Source of the DNA: Mycobacterium sp.
Lineage (GTDB): Bacteria > Actinomycetota > Actinomycetes > Mycobacteriales > Mycobacteriaceae
NCBI GenBank assembly: GCA_019246375.1
Contig: JAFAQO010000336.1
Span: forward strand, 1 to 15,469
DNA length: 15,469 nucleotides
Direction of reading: 5' to 3'
Part shown: positions 6,520-14,271 of the stretch, piece after piece
Layout: each line of letters starts with the position of its first letter
How positions within the stretch are numbered: the first letter of the stretch is position 1
Position numbers and translations under genes: made by a program
The notes under the pieces: generated by a model
What the model was told of the DNA's origin: nothing
Seen by the model: the letters and a program-made list of their open reading frames with translations, nothing else
Databases searched by the model: none

Positions 6520-7905
6520 GTGAGCGTTCTGCTCTTCGGGGTCTCGCACCGCAGTGCGCCGGTATCCGTTCTGGAACAGCTAAGTACCGACGAATCCGAT
6601 CAGATCAAAATAGTCGACCAGGTCCTGCAGTCGCCGCTGATTACTGAGGCGATGGTGCTGTCGACCTGCAACCGGGTCGAGGTATACGCCGTGGTCGACG
6701 CGTTTCACGGCGGCCTGTCGGTCATCGGGCAGGTGCTGTCCGATCATTCCGGCATGTCGATGAACGACCTGACCAAATACGCCTACGTCCGCTACAGCGA
6801 GGCCGCCGTCGAGCATCTGTTCGCGGTAGCCAGCGGGCTGGATTCCGCCGTGATCGGCGAACACCAGGTACTTGGGCAGGTGCGCCGGGCCTACGCCACC
6901 GCCGAAGCCAACCGCACCGTGGGGCGGGTGCTGCACGAACTGGCGCAGCGTGCGCTGGCCGTGGGCAAACGGGTGCATTCCGAAACCGCGATCGACGCCG
7001 CAGGCGCGTCGGTGGTGTCGGTCGCATTGGGAATGGCCGGTAGGAAGCTGGGCCCCGCCGGCCTTGCAGGCAAGACGGCCGCGGTGGTCGGCGCCGGTGC
7101 GATGGGCGGGCTGTCGGCTGCACACCTGACCCGCGCCGGGATCGAGCACGTTCACGTCGTCAACCGGTCGCTGCCGCGGGCGCAGCGGCTGGCCCGCAAG
7201 ATCCGCGAATCGGGCGCAAAAGCCGACGCGCACACTCTCGACCGGCTGCCCGCCTCGCTGGCCGACGCCGACGTGGTGGTGAGCTGTACCGGCGCGGTGC
7301 GTCCGGTGGTGTCGCTGGCCGACGTGCATCACGTCTTGGCTGCAGCGCGCCGCGACGAAGCCGCCCAGCCGCTGGTGATCTGCGACCTGGGCATGCCGCG
7401 CGACGTCGATCCCGCCGTGGCCGGGCTGCCGGGTGTGTGGGTCGTCGACATGGACCGTGTGCAGCGGGAACCGTCGGCACAGGCGGCGGCCGCCGACGCC
7501 GAAGCCGCTCGTCACATCGTCGCCGGCGAAGTGGCCACGTACTTGGCCGGACAGCGGATGGCCGAGGTGACCCCGACCGTGACCGCGCTACGCCAGCGCG
7601 CCGCCGACGTCGTCGAGGCGGAGTTGCTGCGGCTGGACAACCGGCTGCCCGAGCTGGACGGCGTCCAGCGCGACGAGGTGGCCCGCGCGGTGCGGCGGGT
7701 GGTGGACAAACTGCTGCATGCTCCCACGGTGCGGATCAAGCAACTGGCCAGCGCACCCGGCGGCGACAGCTACGCCGAGGCGCTGCGTGAGCTGTTCGAA
7801 CTCGACCAGACCGCGGTCGACGCCGTGGCCACTGCTGGCGAATTACCCGTTGTCTCAAGCAATTCCGACCCTTCGCCGGGCGCACGAACCCCATCCGCCG
7901 AGTAG
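6520..7905 (+). CDS. hemA: Glutamyl-tRNA reductase
   Basis: HemA reduces glutamate on glutamyl-tRNA(Glu) to glutamate-1-semialdehyde with NADPH, the first committed step of C5-pathway tetrapyrrole synthesis. The 461-residue protein shows all three domains. The catalytic domain has GVSHRSAP (7-14), and [11 protein letters not shown] (46-56) carries nucleophile Cys50; [20 protein letters not shown] (106-125) is the family's most conserved block. The NADPH domain has VVGAGAMG (189-196) and VNRS (214-217), and the helical dimerisation domain covers about 330-435. The last 25 residues are Pro/Ser-rich and variable. GTG 6520 is chosen because [10 protein letters not shown] matches the family's N-terminus; AGGTGATT upstream is a fair ribosome binding site. 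It heads the hemACDB run, with hemC 13 nt after the stop. Confidence 0.97.
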   Translation: MSVLLFGVSHRSAPVSVLEQLSTDESDQIKIVDQVLQSPLITEAMVLSTCNRVEVYAVVDAFHGGLSVIGQVLSDHSGMSMNDLTKYAYVRYSEAAVEHLFAVASGLDSAVIGEHQVLGQVRRAYATAEANRTVGRVLHELAQRALAVGKRVHSETAIDAAGASVVSVALGMAGRKLGPAGLAGKTAAVVGAGAMGGLSAAHLTRAGIEHVHVVNRSLPRAQRLARKIRESGAKADAHTLDRLPASLADADVVVSCTGAVRPVVSLADVHHVLAAARRDEAAQPLVICDLGMPRDVDPAVAGLPGVWVVDMDRVQREPSAQAAAADAEAARHIVAGEVATYLAGQRMAEVTPTVTALRQRAADVVEAELLRLDNRLPELDGVQRDEVARAVRRVVDKLLHAPTVRIKQLASAPGGDSYAEALRELFELDQTAVDAVATAGELPVVSSNSDPSPGARTPSAE

Positions 7906-7918
7906 CTGTCAGGCTCAC

Positions 7919-8845
7919 GTGATCCGGATAGGCACCCGGGGCAGCCGGTTGGCCACTACCCAGGCCGGTAGCGTCAGAGACGCCCTAACGGCCAACGGCC
8001 ATCCCGCTGAGCTGGTGACGATTACCACCGAGGGCGACCGGTCCACTGAGCCCATCGCCACGATCGGGGTCGGCGTCTTCACCACCGCGCTGCGGGAAGC
8101 CATCGACGAGGGCCGGGTCGAGGCTGCCGTGCACTCGCACAAAGATTTGCCCACCGCGGACGATCCGCGGTTCACGGTCGCCGCGATACCTCCCCGAGAA
8201 GACCCCCGCGACGCGGTGGTGGCCCGCGACGGGCTGGTGCTGGCGGAGTTGCCGGCTGGCTCGGTGGTCGGCACCTCGTCGCCGCGGCGGGCCGCACAGC
8301 TTAGAGCATTGGGTCTCGGTTTGGAAATCCGCCCCCTACGAGGCAACCTAGATACCAGGTTGAACAGGGTAAGCAGTGGTGATCTCGACGCGATCGTGGT
8401 GGCTCGGGCAGGTCTGGCCCGGCTGGGCCGCCTCGGCGATGTCACCGAGACGCTGGAACCGGTGCAAATGCTGCCGGCGCCCGCTCAAGGCGCGCTGGCG
8501 GTCGAGTGCCGCGCTGGCGATACGGCACTGGCGGCACTGTTGGCGGAGCTCGACGACGCCGACACCCGCGCGGCGGTCACCGCGGAACGAGCCCTGCTCG
8601 CCGAACTGGAGGCGGGCTGCTCCGCGCCGGTGGGCGCGATCGCCGAGGTGGTCGAGTCCATTGATGAGGACGGCCGCGTCTTCGAGGAGCTGTCGCTACG
8701 CGGGTGCGTGGCGGCGCTGGACGGATCCGATGTGATCCGCGCGTCCGGCATCGGCACTCCCGGTCGGGCACGAGAGCTGGGGCTTTCGGTGGCCGGGGAG
8801 TTGTTCGAGCTGGGCGCCCGGGAGCTCATGTCGGGCGCGCGGTGA
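7919..8845 (+). CDS. hemC: Hydroxymethylbilane synthase (porphobilinogen deaminase)
   Basis: HemC joins four porphobilinogens into the linear tetrapyrrole hydroxymethylbilane. The 308-residue protein begins with [11 protein letters not shown] (2-12), the conserved first strand. HSHKDLPT (72-79) contains catalytic Asp76; [13 protein letters not shown] (118-130) and [11 protein letters not shown] (138-148) are the Arg-rich acetate/propionate-binding loops. [11 protein letters not shown] (230-240) holds Cys234, which carries the dipyrromethane cofactor. Nothing is missing. The GTG at 7919 gives the normal family start; the frame is open further upstream to 7718, but that part overlaps hemA and has no homology to HemC. 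No strong ribosome binding site is seen, and the short gap suggests coupling to hemA translation. Confidence 0.96.
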   Translation: MIRIGTRGSRLATTQAGSVRDALTANGHPAELVTITTEGDRSTEPIATIGVGVFTTALREAIDEGRVEAAVHSHKDLPTADDPRFTVAAIPPREDPRDAVVARDGLVLAELPAGSVVGTSSPRRAAQLRALGLGLEIRPLRGNLDTRLNRVSSGDLDAIVVARAGLARLGRLGDVTETLEPVQMLPAPAQGALAVECRAGDTALAALLAELDDADTRAAVTAERALLAELEAGCSAPVGAIAEVVESIDEDGRVFEELSLRGCVAALDGSDVIRASGIGTPGRARELGLSVAGELFELGARELMSGAR

Positions 8846-8880
8846 GACCAGCCGCGCGAGGAAGTGACTGGGAGTAACAG

Positions 8881-10533
8881 ATGACGACGCGAGGGCGTAA
8901 GCCAAGGCCGGGCCACATCACATTCGTCGGCTCTGGTCCAGGCGATCCGGGTCTGCTGACGACGCGGGCCGCCGCCGTGCTGGCGAACGCCGCCCTGGTG
9001 TTCACCGACCCCGACGTGCCCGAGCAGGTGCTCGCGCTGATCGGTACTGACTTGCCGCCGGTGTCGGGACCGGCGCCTGCCGACGCTGTCACCGAGGCCA
9101 CCGACGCCGCCGATCCCGGCACACCGGCGGCCGTGGTGTCCGTCGGCCCGGATATCCGCCCCGCACTGGGCGACCCGGCCGAAGTGGCCAAGACGTTGAC
9201 CGCCGAAGCGCGCTCCGGCGCAGACGTCGTCCGGTTGGTGGCCGGTGACCCGCTGTCGGTGGACGCGGTCATCACCGAGGTGAGTGCCGTAGCCCGCAGC
9301 CATCTGCACTTCGAGATTGTCCCCGGACTGGCCCCTAGCACGACGGTGCCGACCTATGCGGGCCTGCCGCTGGGCTCCTCGCACACGGTTGCCGACGTCC
9401 GCGGCGACGTGGACTGGGCTGCGCTGGCCGCCGCGCCCGGCCCGCTGATCTTGCAGGCGACGGCTTCACACCTGGCCAACGCGGCAAGCACCCTGATCGA
9501 GTACGGCCTGGCCGAGTCCACCCCGTGCGTCGTCACTGCCGCCGGCACCACATGCGCACAGCGCTCCCTGGAATCGACCCTGCACGGGCTGACCGACCGG
9601 AACGCTTTCGCCTGTGTCGACCCCGCGATTCCGTTGACCGGCCCGCTGGTGGTAACCATCGGCAAGACGGTGGCCAACCGCTCCAAGCTGAACTGGTGGG
9701 AAAGCCGCGCCTTGTACGGCTGGACCGTGCTGGTGCCCCGCACCAAAGACCAGGCCGGCGAGATGAGTGAGCGGCTGGCGTCGCATGGCGCGTTGCCGAT
9801 CGAGGTGCCCACGATCGCCGTCGAGCCGCCCCGCAGCCCTGCGCAGATGGAGCGCGCGGTCAAGGGCTTGGTCGACGGCCGCTACCAGTGGGTGGTGTTC
9901 ACCTCCACGAACGCGGTGCGCGCGGTGTGGGAGAAGTTTGGCGAGTTCGGTCTGGACGCCCGCGCGTTCTCCGGCGTGAAAATTGCCTGCGTCGGTGAGT
10001 CGACCGCCGACCGGGTGCGCGCGTTTGGGATCAGCCCGGAGCTGGTGCCGTCCGGCGAGCAGTCCTCGTTGGGCCTGCTGGACGAATTCCCGCCGTATGA
10101 CAGCATCTTCGACCCGGTGAACCGGGTGCTGTTGCCGCGCGCCGACATCGCCACCGAGACGCTGGCCGAAGGGCTGCGGGAGCGCGGCTGGGAGATCGAG
10201 GACGTCACCGCTTACCGGACCGTGCGGGCCGCCCCGCCGCCGGCGGCCACCCGCGAAATGATCAAGACGGGCGGGTTCGACGCGGTGTGCTTCACCTCCA
10301 GCTCGACGGTGCGCAACCTGGTCGGCATCGCTGGCAAGCCGCACGCCCGCACCATCGTCGCTTGCATCGGGCCCAAGACGGCCGAGACCGCCGCCGAGTT
10401 CGGCCTGCGGGTCGACGTGCAACCGGAAACCGCCGCGGTCGGACCGTTGATCGAGGCGCTGGCTGAGCATGCCGCCCGGCTGCGCGCCGAGGGCGCCCTG
10501 CCGCCGCCGCGTAAGAAGAGCCGCAGGCGCTAG
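8881..10533 (+). CDS. hemD: Uroporphyrinogen-III synthase with N-terminal SUMT-like methyltransferase domain
   Basis: A 550-residue fusion. Residues 11-262 resemble uroporphyrinogen-III C-methyltransferase (CobA/SUMT): [13 protein letters not shown] (15-27) is the first SAM-fold motif and [11 protein letters not shown] (217-227) a late one. Residues 275-535 are the HemD domain, which inverts ring D while closing hydroxymethylbilane to uroporphyrinogen [17 protein letters not shown] (338-351), [14 protein letters not shown] (467-480) and [12 protein letters not shown] (493-504) are its marks. The methyltransferase part is altered: the block read VVRLKGGDPFxFGRGGEE in SUMTs is [18 protein letters not shown] here (117-134), so SAM/porphyrin binding may be lost. 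The C-terminus is basic (RKKSRRR). GGGAG upstream of ATG 8881 is a good ribosome binding site. The gene overlaps hemB by one base. Confidence 0.95.
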   Translation: MTTRGRKPRPGHITFVGSGPGDPGLLTTRAAAVLANAALVFTDPDVPEQVLALIGTDLPPVSGPAPADAVTEATDAADPGTPAAVVSVGPDIRPALGDPAEVAKTLTAEARSGADVVRLVAGDPLSVDAVITEVSAVARSHLHFEIVPGLAPSTTVPTYAGLPLGSSHTVADVRGDVDWAALAAAPGPLILQATASHLANAASTLIEYGLAESTPCVVTAAGTTCAQRSLESTLHGLTDRNAFACVDPAIPLTGPLVVTIGKTVANRSKLNWWESRALYGWTVLVPRTKDQAGEMSERLASHGALPIEVPTIAVEPPRSPAQMERAVKGLVDGRYQWVVFTSTNAVRAVWEKFGEFGLDARAFSGVKIACVGESTADRVRAFGISPELVPSGEQSSLGLLDEFPPYDSIFDPVNRVLLPRADIATETLAEGLRERGWEIEDVTAYRTVRAAPPPAATREMIKTGGFDAVCFTSSSTVRNLVGIAGKPHARTIVACIGPKTAETAAEFGLRVDVQPETAAVGPLIEALAEHAARLRAEGALPPPRKKSRRR

Positions 10534-11513
10534 TGGCTTTTCCCCGGCAGCGCCCGCGGCGGCTCCGCTCGACGCCGGCGATGCGCCGTCTGGTGGCGCA
10601 AACGTCGCTGGCGCCAAGGCATTTGGTGCTGCCGATGTTCGTTGCCGACGGTATCGACGAGCCACGGCCGATCACCTCGATGCCCGGCGTGGTGCAGCAC
10701 ACCCGCGACTCATTGCGCAGCGCCGCCGTCGACGCCGTCGTCGCCGGGGTGGGCGGGCTGATGCTGTTCGGCGTGCCGCGCGACCAGGACAAGGACGCAG
10801 TGGGTTCGGCCGGCTCCAATCCGGACGGCATCCTCAACGTCGCTTTGCGTGATCTGGCCAAGGATCTCGGCGACGCCACCGTGCTGATGGCCGACACCTG
10901 CCTCGACGAGTTCACCGATCACGGCCACTGCGGCGTCCTGGACGCGCGCGGCCGCGTCGACAACGACGCAACCCTGACTCGGTACGTGAAATTAGCTGTT
11001 GCACAAGCAGATTCCGGTGCTCATGTGGTGGGGCCGAGCGGGATGATGGACGGCCAGGTCGGCGCGATCCGCGACGGGCTGGACACCGCCGGTCACACCG
11101 ATGTGGTGATCCTGGCCTACGCCGCGAAGTTCGCGTCGGCTTTCTACGGACCGTTCCGCGAGGCGGTGAACTCTAGCCTGTCCGGCGACCGCCGCACCTA
11201 TCAGCAGGAGCCCGGCAACGCTCGCGAGGCGCTGCGCGAGGCCGAACTCGATCTCGACGAGGGCGCCGACATCGTGATGGTCAAGCCGGCGATGGGTTAC
11301 CTCGATGTGGTGGCCGCCGCGGCGGACATCTCGCCGGTACCGGTGGCCGCCTACCAAGTGTCGGGAGAGTACGCGATGATTTCCGCCGCGGCAGCCAATG
11401 GATGGATCGACCGCCGCGCGGCCGTGCTGGAATCGCTGACCAGCATCCGGCGCGCCGGGGCCGACATCGTCTTGACGTACTGGGCTGCCGAGGTGGCGGC
11501 CTGGCTGACGTGA
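10533..11513 (+). CDS. hemB: Porphobilinogen synthase (5-aminolaevulinate dehydratase)
   Basis: HemB condenses two 5-aminolaevulinates to porphobilinogen. The 326-residue TIM-barrel protein has both Schiff-base lysines: K199 in [15 protein letters not shown] (195-209) and K251 in [10 protein letters not shown] (249-258). The substrate-lid region is [15 protein letters not shown] (120-134). In zinc enzymes such as E. coli HemB three cysteines bind the catalytic metal; here C123 and C133 are kept but the middle one is Asp125, an intermediate between zinc and magnesium types. RxxR-type allosteric segments are not judged. Start GTG 10533 shares its G with the last base of the hemD stop (TAGTG), so translation is coupled. 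The next gene overlaps its stop by four bases. Confidence 0.96.
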   Translation: MAFPRQRPRRLRSTPAMRRLVAQTSLAPRHLVLPMFVADGIDEPRPITSMPGVVQHTRDSLRSAAVDAVVAGVGGLMLFGVPRDQDKDAVGSAGSNPDGILNVALRDLAKDLGDATVLMADTCLDEFTDHGHCGVLDARGRVDNDATLTRYVKLAVAQADSGAHVVGPSGMMDGQVGAIRDGLDTAGHTDVVILAYAAKFASAFYGPFREAVNSSLSGDRRTYQQEPGNAREALREAELDLDEGADIVMVKPAMGYLDVVAAAADISPVPVAAYQVSGEYAMISAAAANGWIDRRAAVLESLTSIRRAGADIVLTYWAAEVAAWLT

Positions 11514-12055
11514 ATGAGCCGCCGCGCTGGCCGGAGCCGGCTCCTCCAGGCGGGCCCGTGCCGCCGGAGCCGCCGGTCCGGCCGGAGCCGCCGACCCACC
11601 TGCATCCGCCGCGCTGGCCGGAGCCGGCTCCACCGGGCGGGTCCACGCCGCCGCAGCCCCCGACCCGGCCGGCAGACGTTGATACCGGCTTCTGGCTGTG
11701 GGTGGCGGCGCTGCCGTTGATGGTGATCGGCTATGGGGTCGACCTGCTCGCATCACCGGTGACCGGCCCAGCTGTGTCCGTCTACGCGGGTGGCGGGCTG
11801 CTCGCATCGGTGTTGTTAGTAATCGTGATGACCCTGCTGTTGTTGATGCGGGCCGGTTACCGATTCGCCCGCACGCTGTTGACCGGCGGAGGGGTGGCCA
11901 CAATCGTCTGGGTGGCCATCCGCTTGCTGAGCGCGAACTGGCCGCCGGTGGCCGCGGTTGTCTGCGCCGTCAGCGGCATCACCGGGTCGGTGCTGATCGC
12001 CGGCGGCATATTCCTTTTGCACCGCCGGGACGCCCACGCTTACTTCGCCAGGTGA
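11510..12055 (+). CDS. Proline-rich membrane protein downstream of hemB
   Basis: A 181-residue protein of unknown function; the start GTG 11510 overlaps the hemB stop (GTGA), the sign of a coupled last gene of the hem operon. Residues 1-55 are Pro/Glu/Arg-rich and contain two copies of [12 protein letters not shown] (4-15 and 33-44). Four hydrophobic helices follow, at about 61-81, 90-113, 124-141 and 146-170, and the protein ends in a short basic tail ([11 protein letters not shown]). The layout is a cytosolic, disordered proline-rich arm on a four-helix membrane domain, as in several mycobacterial membrane proteins. Position and length agree with Rv0513, though I could not confirm sequence identity. 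No enzyme motif is visible. A link to haem export or enzyme recruitment would be only a guess from location. Confidence 0.8.
   Translation: MNEPPRWPEPAPPGGPVPPEPPVRPEPPTHLHPPRWPEPAPPGGSTPPQPPTRPADVDTGFWLWVAALPLMVIGYGVDLLASPVTGPAVSVYAGGGLLASVLLVIVMTLLLLMRAGYRFARTLLTGGGVATIVWVAIRLLSANWPPVAAVVCAVSGITGSVLIAGGIFLLHRRDAHAYFAR
11522..11642 (+). repeat. In-frame 87-bp-period direct repeat (proline-rich coding)
   Basis: The string CCGCGCTGGCCGGAGCCGGC occurs at 11522 and again at 11609, 87 bp (29 codons) apart, each followed by a further similar CTCC(T/A)CC(A/G)GGCGGG. It codes the duplicated [10 protein letters not shown] of the membrane protein. The in-frame period and near-identity point to recent tandem duplication and a site of likely length variation. 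Confidence 0.8.
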
Positions 12056-12080
12056 ACGCATGCCCTACGCACCACGACTA

Positions 12081-12131
12081 GCCATTCGGTCAAATGGCAG
12101 CATCTGGCAGTGCCGTGTGTTTGGTTGGCAG
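12081..12131. promoter_or_regulatory. Operator-like region: palindrome plus three TGGCAG repeats
   Basis: The 99-nt gap before the next gene holds an inverted repeat GCCATT-cggtca-AATGGC (12081-12098) and three direct TGGCAG hexamers at 12095, 12105 and 12126. Their spacings of 10 and 21 bp place them on one face of the helix. This looks like a regulator-binding region; no known operator was recognised. Confidence 0.4.
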
Positions 12132-12142
12132 TGCTGCGGGCG

Positions 12143-12148
12143 CACGAT
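12143..12148 (+). promoter_or_regulatory. Possible -10 (CACGAT) for a leaderless start at 12155
   Basis: CACGAT ends six bases before the ATG at 12155, the leaderless spacing seen at galE2 and serB1. It departs from TAnnnT at the first position, so support is weak. Confidence 0.22.
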
Positions 12149-12154
12149 CGGCCT

Positions 12155-12577
12155 ATGACAAGCAATTTGATCTCACATGGTGACAGCCGAACCGACGACC
12201 CACGCTGGCGTTCGATCGTGGCCGATTTGGCCTTCTGGAGCGTTGTGGGCGCAATCGCCGCTACCGTATCCGGACCGCTCGGTGACTGGTGGCACGCACC
12301 GCAAGCGGTCCTGATCGCCGGTGGCCTGGCTTTCGTCGTTGCTGGCGTTGTCCTGCTGTTCGGCCTGAACCGTCAACGTCCGATTTCGCGCAGCCTGGTG
12401 CGTGCGTTCGGCCTGTCAAATCTGGTTGTCGCGCTCATCGCATGGCCAGCGGCGTTGTTTGGCTGGTTTCCGTTGAGCGGGCCCGGCAAGTGGGCACTGG
12501 CCGTCGCGGGCGGGGTCGCACTTGCGCTCGGTGTCTGGCAGCTAAGCACGGTGCGCCGGTCACCGCACCACCAATAG
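12155..12577 (+). CDS. Four-helix membrane protein of unknown function
   Basis: A 140-residue protein I do not recognise. Residues 1-20 are polar (DSRTDDPRWRS), followed by four hydrophobic segments at about 22-40, 50-71, 83-104 and 111-130. The loop between helices 2 and 3 is basic (NRQRPISRSLVR), so that loop and both termini are predicted to be cytosolic, giving an even number of spans. The tail is STVRRSPHHQ. No enzymatic or transport motif is visible. The frame is open back to a GTG at 12110, but ATG 12155 begins a normal cytosolic N-terminus and the upstream DNA carries operator-like repeats. I do not recall a counterpart at this place in M. tuberculosis, so it may be accessory, together with the DUF429 gene that follows 136 nt downstream. 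Confidence 0.75.
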   Translation: MTSNLISHGDSRTDDPRWRSIVADLAFWSVVGAIAATVSGPLGDWWHAPQAVLIAGGLAFVVAGVVLLFGLNRQRPISRSLVRAFGLSNLVVALIAWPAALFGWFPLSGPGKWALAVAGGVALALGVWQLSTVRRSPHHQ

Positions 12578-12616
12578 AGTTGCGGGGAACACCGCGCCTT
12601 CTGCAGACCTGCAACT
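12578..12616 (+). terminator. Long-loop inverted repeat after the membrane protein gene
   Basis: AGTTGC (12578-12583), immediately after the stop codon, is complementary to GCAACT (12611-12616), and pairing could continue for two more pairs after one mismatch. The 27-nt loop and absent T tract make it a weak terminator candidate. Confidence 0.25.
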
Positions 12617-12701
12617 ACTTCGTCGAGGAGTCCGGCGGCGCCGACGAAAAAACAAGGCGGCGCGGCGGTGTACAAAGACCCAGCTGACGGGTCGAGTACG
12701 G

Positions 12702-12707
12702 CATTCT
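12702..12707 (+). promoter_or_regulatory. Possible -10 (CATTCT) for a leaderless DUF429 gene
   Basis: CATTCT ends six bases before the ATG at 12714, and the bases just upstream (GGCCCC) contain no ribosome binding site. This again suggests a leaderless start. Confidence 0.33.
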
Positions 12708-12713
12708 GGCCCC

Positions 12714-13586
12714 ATGTACTTTGTTGGGCTCGATCTTGCATGGGGCGAAAAGACCCAGAGCGGTGTCGCGGTCATCCACTCCGATGGCAGGCTTCTGCAC
12801 GTAGGAGTTGCGCAGGATGACGCCGGCATCGTCGACGCCGTCGCAAGGTACACCCGCGACGAATGCCTGGTGGCCATCGATGCGCCGTTGATCGTTGCGA
12901 ACGCGTCCGAACAGCGGCCATGTGAGATTGCGCTGAATCGCGATTTCCACCAGTTCGAAGCCGGCGCGCGGCCGGCGTTCGCTGACCAGCCCGAATCCCG
13001 GGATCCACGCGGCGCCCGGTTGGCGACTGCACTGGGTGTCGACATGAACCCGACGTCGGGTGCGAGCCGTCGCGCTATTGAGGTCTATCCCCAGCCCGCC
13101 ACCATCGTGCTGTTCGAGCTCGAGAAAACATTGAAGTACAAGCGGGGCGACTTCGGGGAACGGCAGCGCGACCTCTTGCAGCTGATGTCGCACATTGAAG
13201 AATTCGACGACGCCACACCGCGGCTGCGGGTGAATCGCAACGTGGCCTGGGTGGAGCTGCGGAAGCGGGTGGAGGCGGCAACCCGACCGGGACAACTCGA
13301 CCGGGACGAGGATTTCGTCGACGCCGTCCTCTGCGCCTATGTTGCGCTCTACTCGTACCACCGGCCAGAGGATGTAACCGCTTACGGCGACGCCGCAACC
13401 GGCTACATCGTGACACCGACCCTTCCAGCCGAGCGGTCAACCGCACCGCGGCGGCACCAGGTGCAAGCACAAGCGGAGGAGGTTCTTCAGCGCCTCGTGC
13501 AGGTTACTGCGCTACTGGAGAAGGCCCAGCTCGAGCTCAGCGCGATCCGTCGACAGCTGGACCGCTGCGCTTCTGCTGACCGCTGA
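12714..13586 (+). CDS. DUF429 family protein, RNase H-like fold
   Basis: A 290-residue protein of the DUF429 family, proposed to adopt an RNase H/actin-like fold; its substrate is not established. Expected acidic positions are present: Asp7 in GLDLAW (5-10), Asp56 in VAIDAPL (53-59), Glu123 in IEVYPQPA (122-129) and Asp203 in DAVLCAYVA (203-211), an arrangement like a metal-dependent nuclease or phosphotransfer site. Residues 248-285 form an added helical, Gln/Glu/Leu-rich tail likely to be a coiled coil, beyond the core that ends near residue 235 (GYIVTP). No signal peptide or membrane segment. ATG 12714 begins directly with the first core strand (MYFVGLDLAW), which fixes the start. I do not recall this gene between Rv0513 and Rv0514 in M. 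tuberculosis, so it is probably accessory here. A nuclease or defence role is inference only. Confidence 0.85.
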   Translation: MYFVGLDLAWGEKTQSGVAVIHSDGRLLHVGVAQDDAGIVDAVARYTRDECLVAIDAPLIVANASEQRPCEIALNRDFHQFEAGARPAFADQPESRDPRGARLATALGVDMNPTSGASRRAIEVYPQPATIVLFELEKTLKYKRGDFGERQRDLLQLMSHIEEFDDATPRLRVNRNVAWVELRKRVEAATRPGQLDRDEDFVDAVLCAYVALYSYHRPEDVTAYGDAATGYIVTPTLPAERSTAPRRHQVQAQAEEVLQRLVQVTALLEKAQLELSAIRRQLDRCASADR

Positions 13587-13601
13587 GAGGAGCGGTGCCG
13601 A

Positions 13602-13674
13602 CGCATTGTCGGCGCGCTGGTGTTGTTGGCGTGCCTCCTCCTCGGGCCGTTTCGGCCCGCATTGTCGGCGCGCT
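13602..13674. repeat. 17-bp direct repeats flanking a hairpin
   Basis: CGCATTGTCGGCGCGCT occurs at 13602-13618 and again, exactly, at 13658-13674, 56 bp apart. The second copy runs into the likely -10 element of the next gene. Nothing coding was identified in this 142-nt gap. Confidence 0.75.
13643..13659 (+). terminator. GC hairpin after the DUF429 gene
   Basis: CGGGCCG (13643-13649), loop TTT, CGGCCCG (13653-13659): a perfect 7-bp stem, the most stable short hairpin in the window, 57 nt after the DUF429 stop. It lacks a T tract, as many mycobacterial terminators do, and lies just before the next promoter candidate. Confidence 0.55.
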
Positions 13675-13679
13675 ACGCT
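13674..13679 (+). promoter_or_regulatory. Candidate -10 (TACGCT) for the downstream membrane genes
   Basis: TACGCT fits TAnnnT and predicts a start near 13686, leaving a leader of about 43 nt. AGGGGA at 13713-13718, 10 nt before GTG 13729, is a good ribosome binding site. A weak -35-like TTCGGC lies 17 nt upstream, inside the hairpin. Confidence 0.4.
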
Positions 13680-13728
13680 GGCCCAACCGGCTGGTTAGGC
13701 GCCGGGCAGTTCAGGGGATGGATTTTCA

Positions 13729-14271
13729 GTGACCGCAAGGACGGATACCGAATCGGCTCCACTGTTCTACGAGCCCGGCGCCAGTTGGTACTGGCTGCTG
13801 TCTGGCCCGCTATCGGCTGGAACCATGCTGATGATCGAGAAAACCAGCGGCTACGGATGGCAGGTGCTGGTCCCGATGGTTTTCCTGGTGCTGGTTACTG
13901 GATTCGTCGGATTGCAGGTGAAGGCCGCGCGGACACACACCTCGGTCGAACTGACCGAACAGACCCTGCGCCAGGGCACCGAAACCCTTCCGGTGGCCGA
14001 AATCGTCAAGGTCTACCCGGAACCCGAGCGTTCGCACGCGACAGAGCCGCAACTCCAGCCGTGGCAGTCGGCGCGCACGCTCGGCGAACTGGTCGGAGTG
14101 CCCCGCGGCCGGGTCGGCATCGGCCTCAGGCTCGCCGGAGGCCGCACCGCGCAGGCCTGGGCCCGTCGTCATCACCACCTGCGCGCCGCGCTGACCCCGC
14201 TGGTCGAGGAGCGCGTCGGGCCGGCCGAACCGGAGATCCCTGATGAGGGTGAGGACGGGGCGCGGTGGTGA
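13729..14271 (+). CDS. Two-helix membrane protein with cytosolic domain (DUF3093-like layout)
   Basis: A 180-residue protein of unknown function. After a short polar start, two hydrophobic helices lie at about 19-36 and 46-64; the stretch from 65 to about 165 is soluble and predicted cytosolic, beginning with VKAARTHTSVELTEQTLRQG and including ETLPVAEIVKVYPEP (85-99), a beta-rich pattern. AWARRHHHLRAALTPLVEERV (143-163) is an amphipathic helix. Two membrane helices followed by a small beta domain recalls actinobacterial DUF3093 proteins, but I would not assign the family without a profile search. The GTG start is fixed by a good ribosome binding site. It overlaps the following small membrane protein gene, so the two are translated together and may form a complex. 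Confidence 0.82.
   Translation: MTARTDTESAPLFYEPGASWYWLLSGPLSAGTMLMIEKTSGYGWQVLVPMVFLVLVTGFVGLQVKAARTHTSVELTEQTLRQGTETLPVAEIVKVYPEPERSHATEPQLQPWQSARTLGELVGVPRGRVGIGLRLAGGRTAQAWARRHHHLRAALTPLVEERVGPAEPEIPDEGEDGARW

Noticed and set aside
6580..7515. 311-codon open frame antisense to hemA, and similar long antisense frames over hemD and hemB
   Set aside because: Shadows of GC-rich coding DNA: His/Arg/Gly-rich, no recognisable domain, and opposite to well-conserved genes.
7718..7918. Upstream extension of hemC
   Set aside because: It overlaps hemA's conserved C-terminal region and has no HemC-like sequence; the family start is at 7919.
11402..11509. Upstream extension of the proline-rich membrane protein
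   Set aside because: It overlaps the end of hemB in another frame; the GTG overlapping the hemB stop is the normal coupled start.
13620..14243. 207-codon frame overlapping the two-helix membrane protein gene
   Set aside because: Arg/Gly-rich shadow frame without domains; the 13729 frame has membrane helices, a good ribosome binding site and coupling to the next gene.
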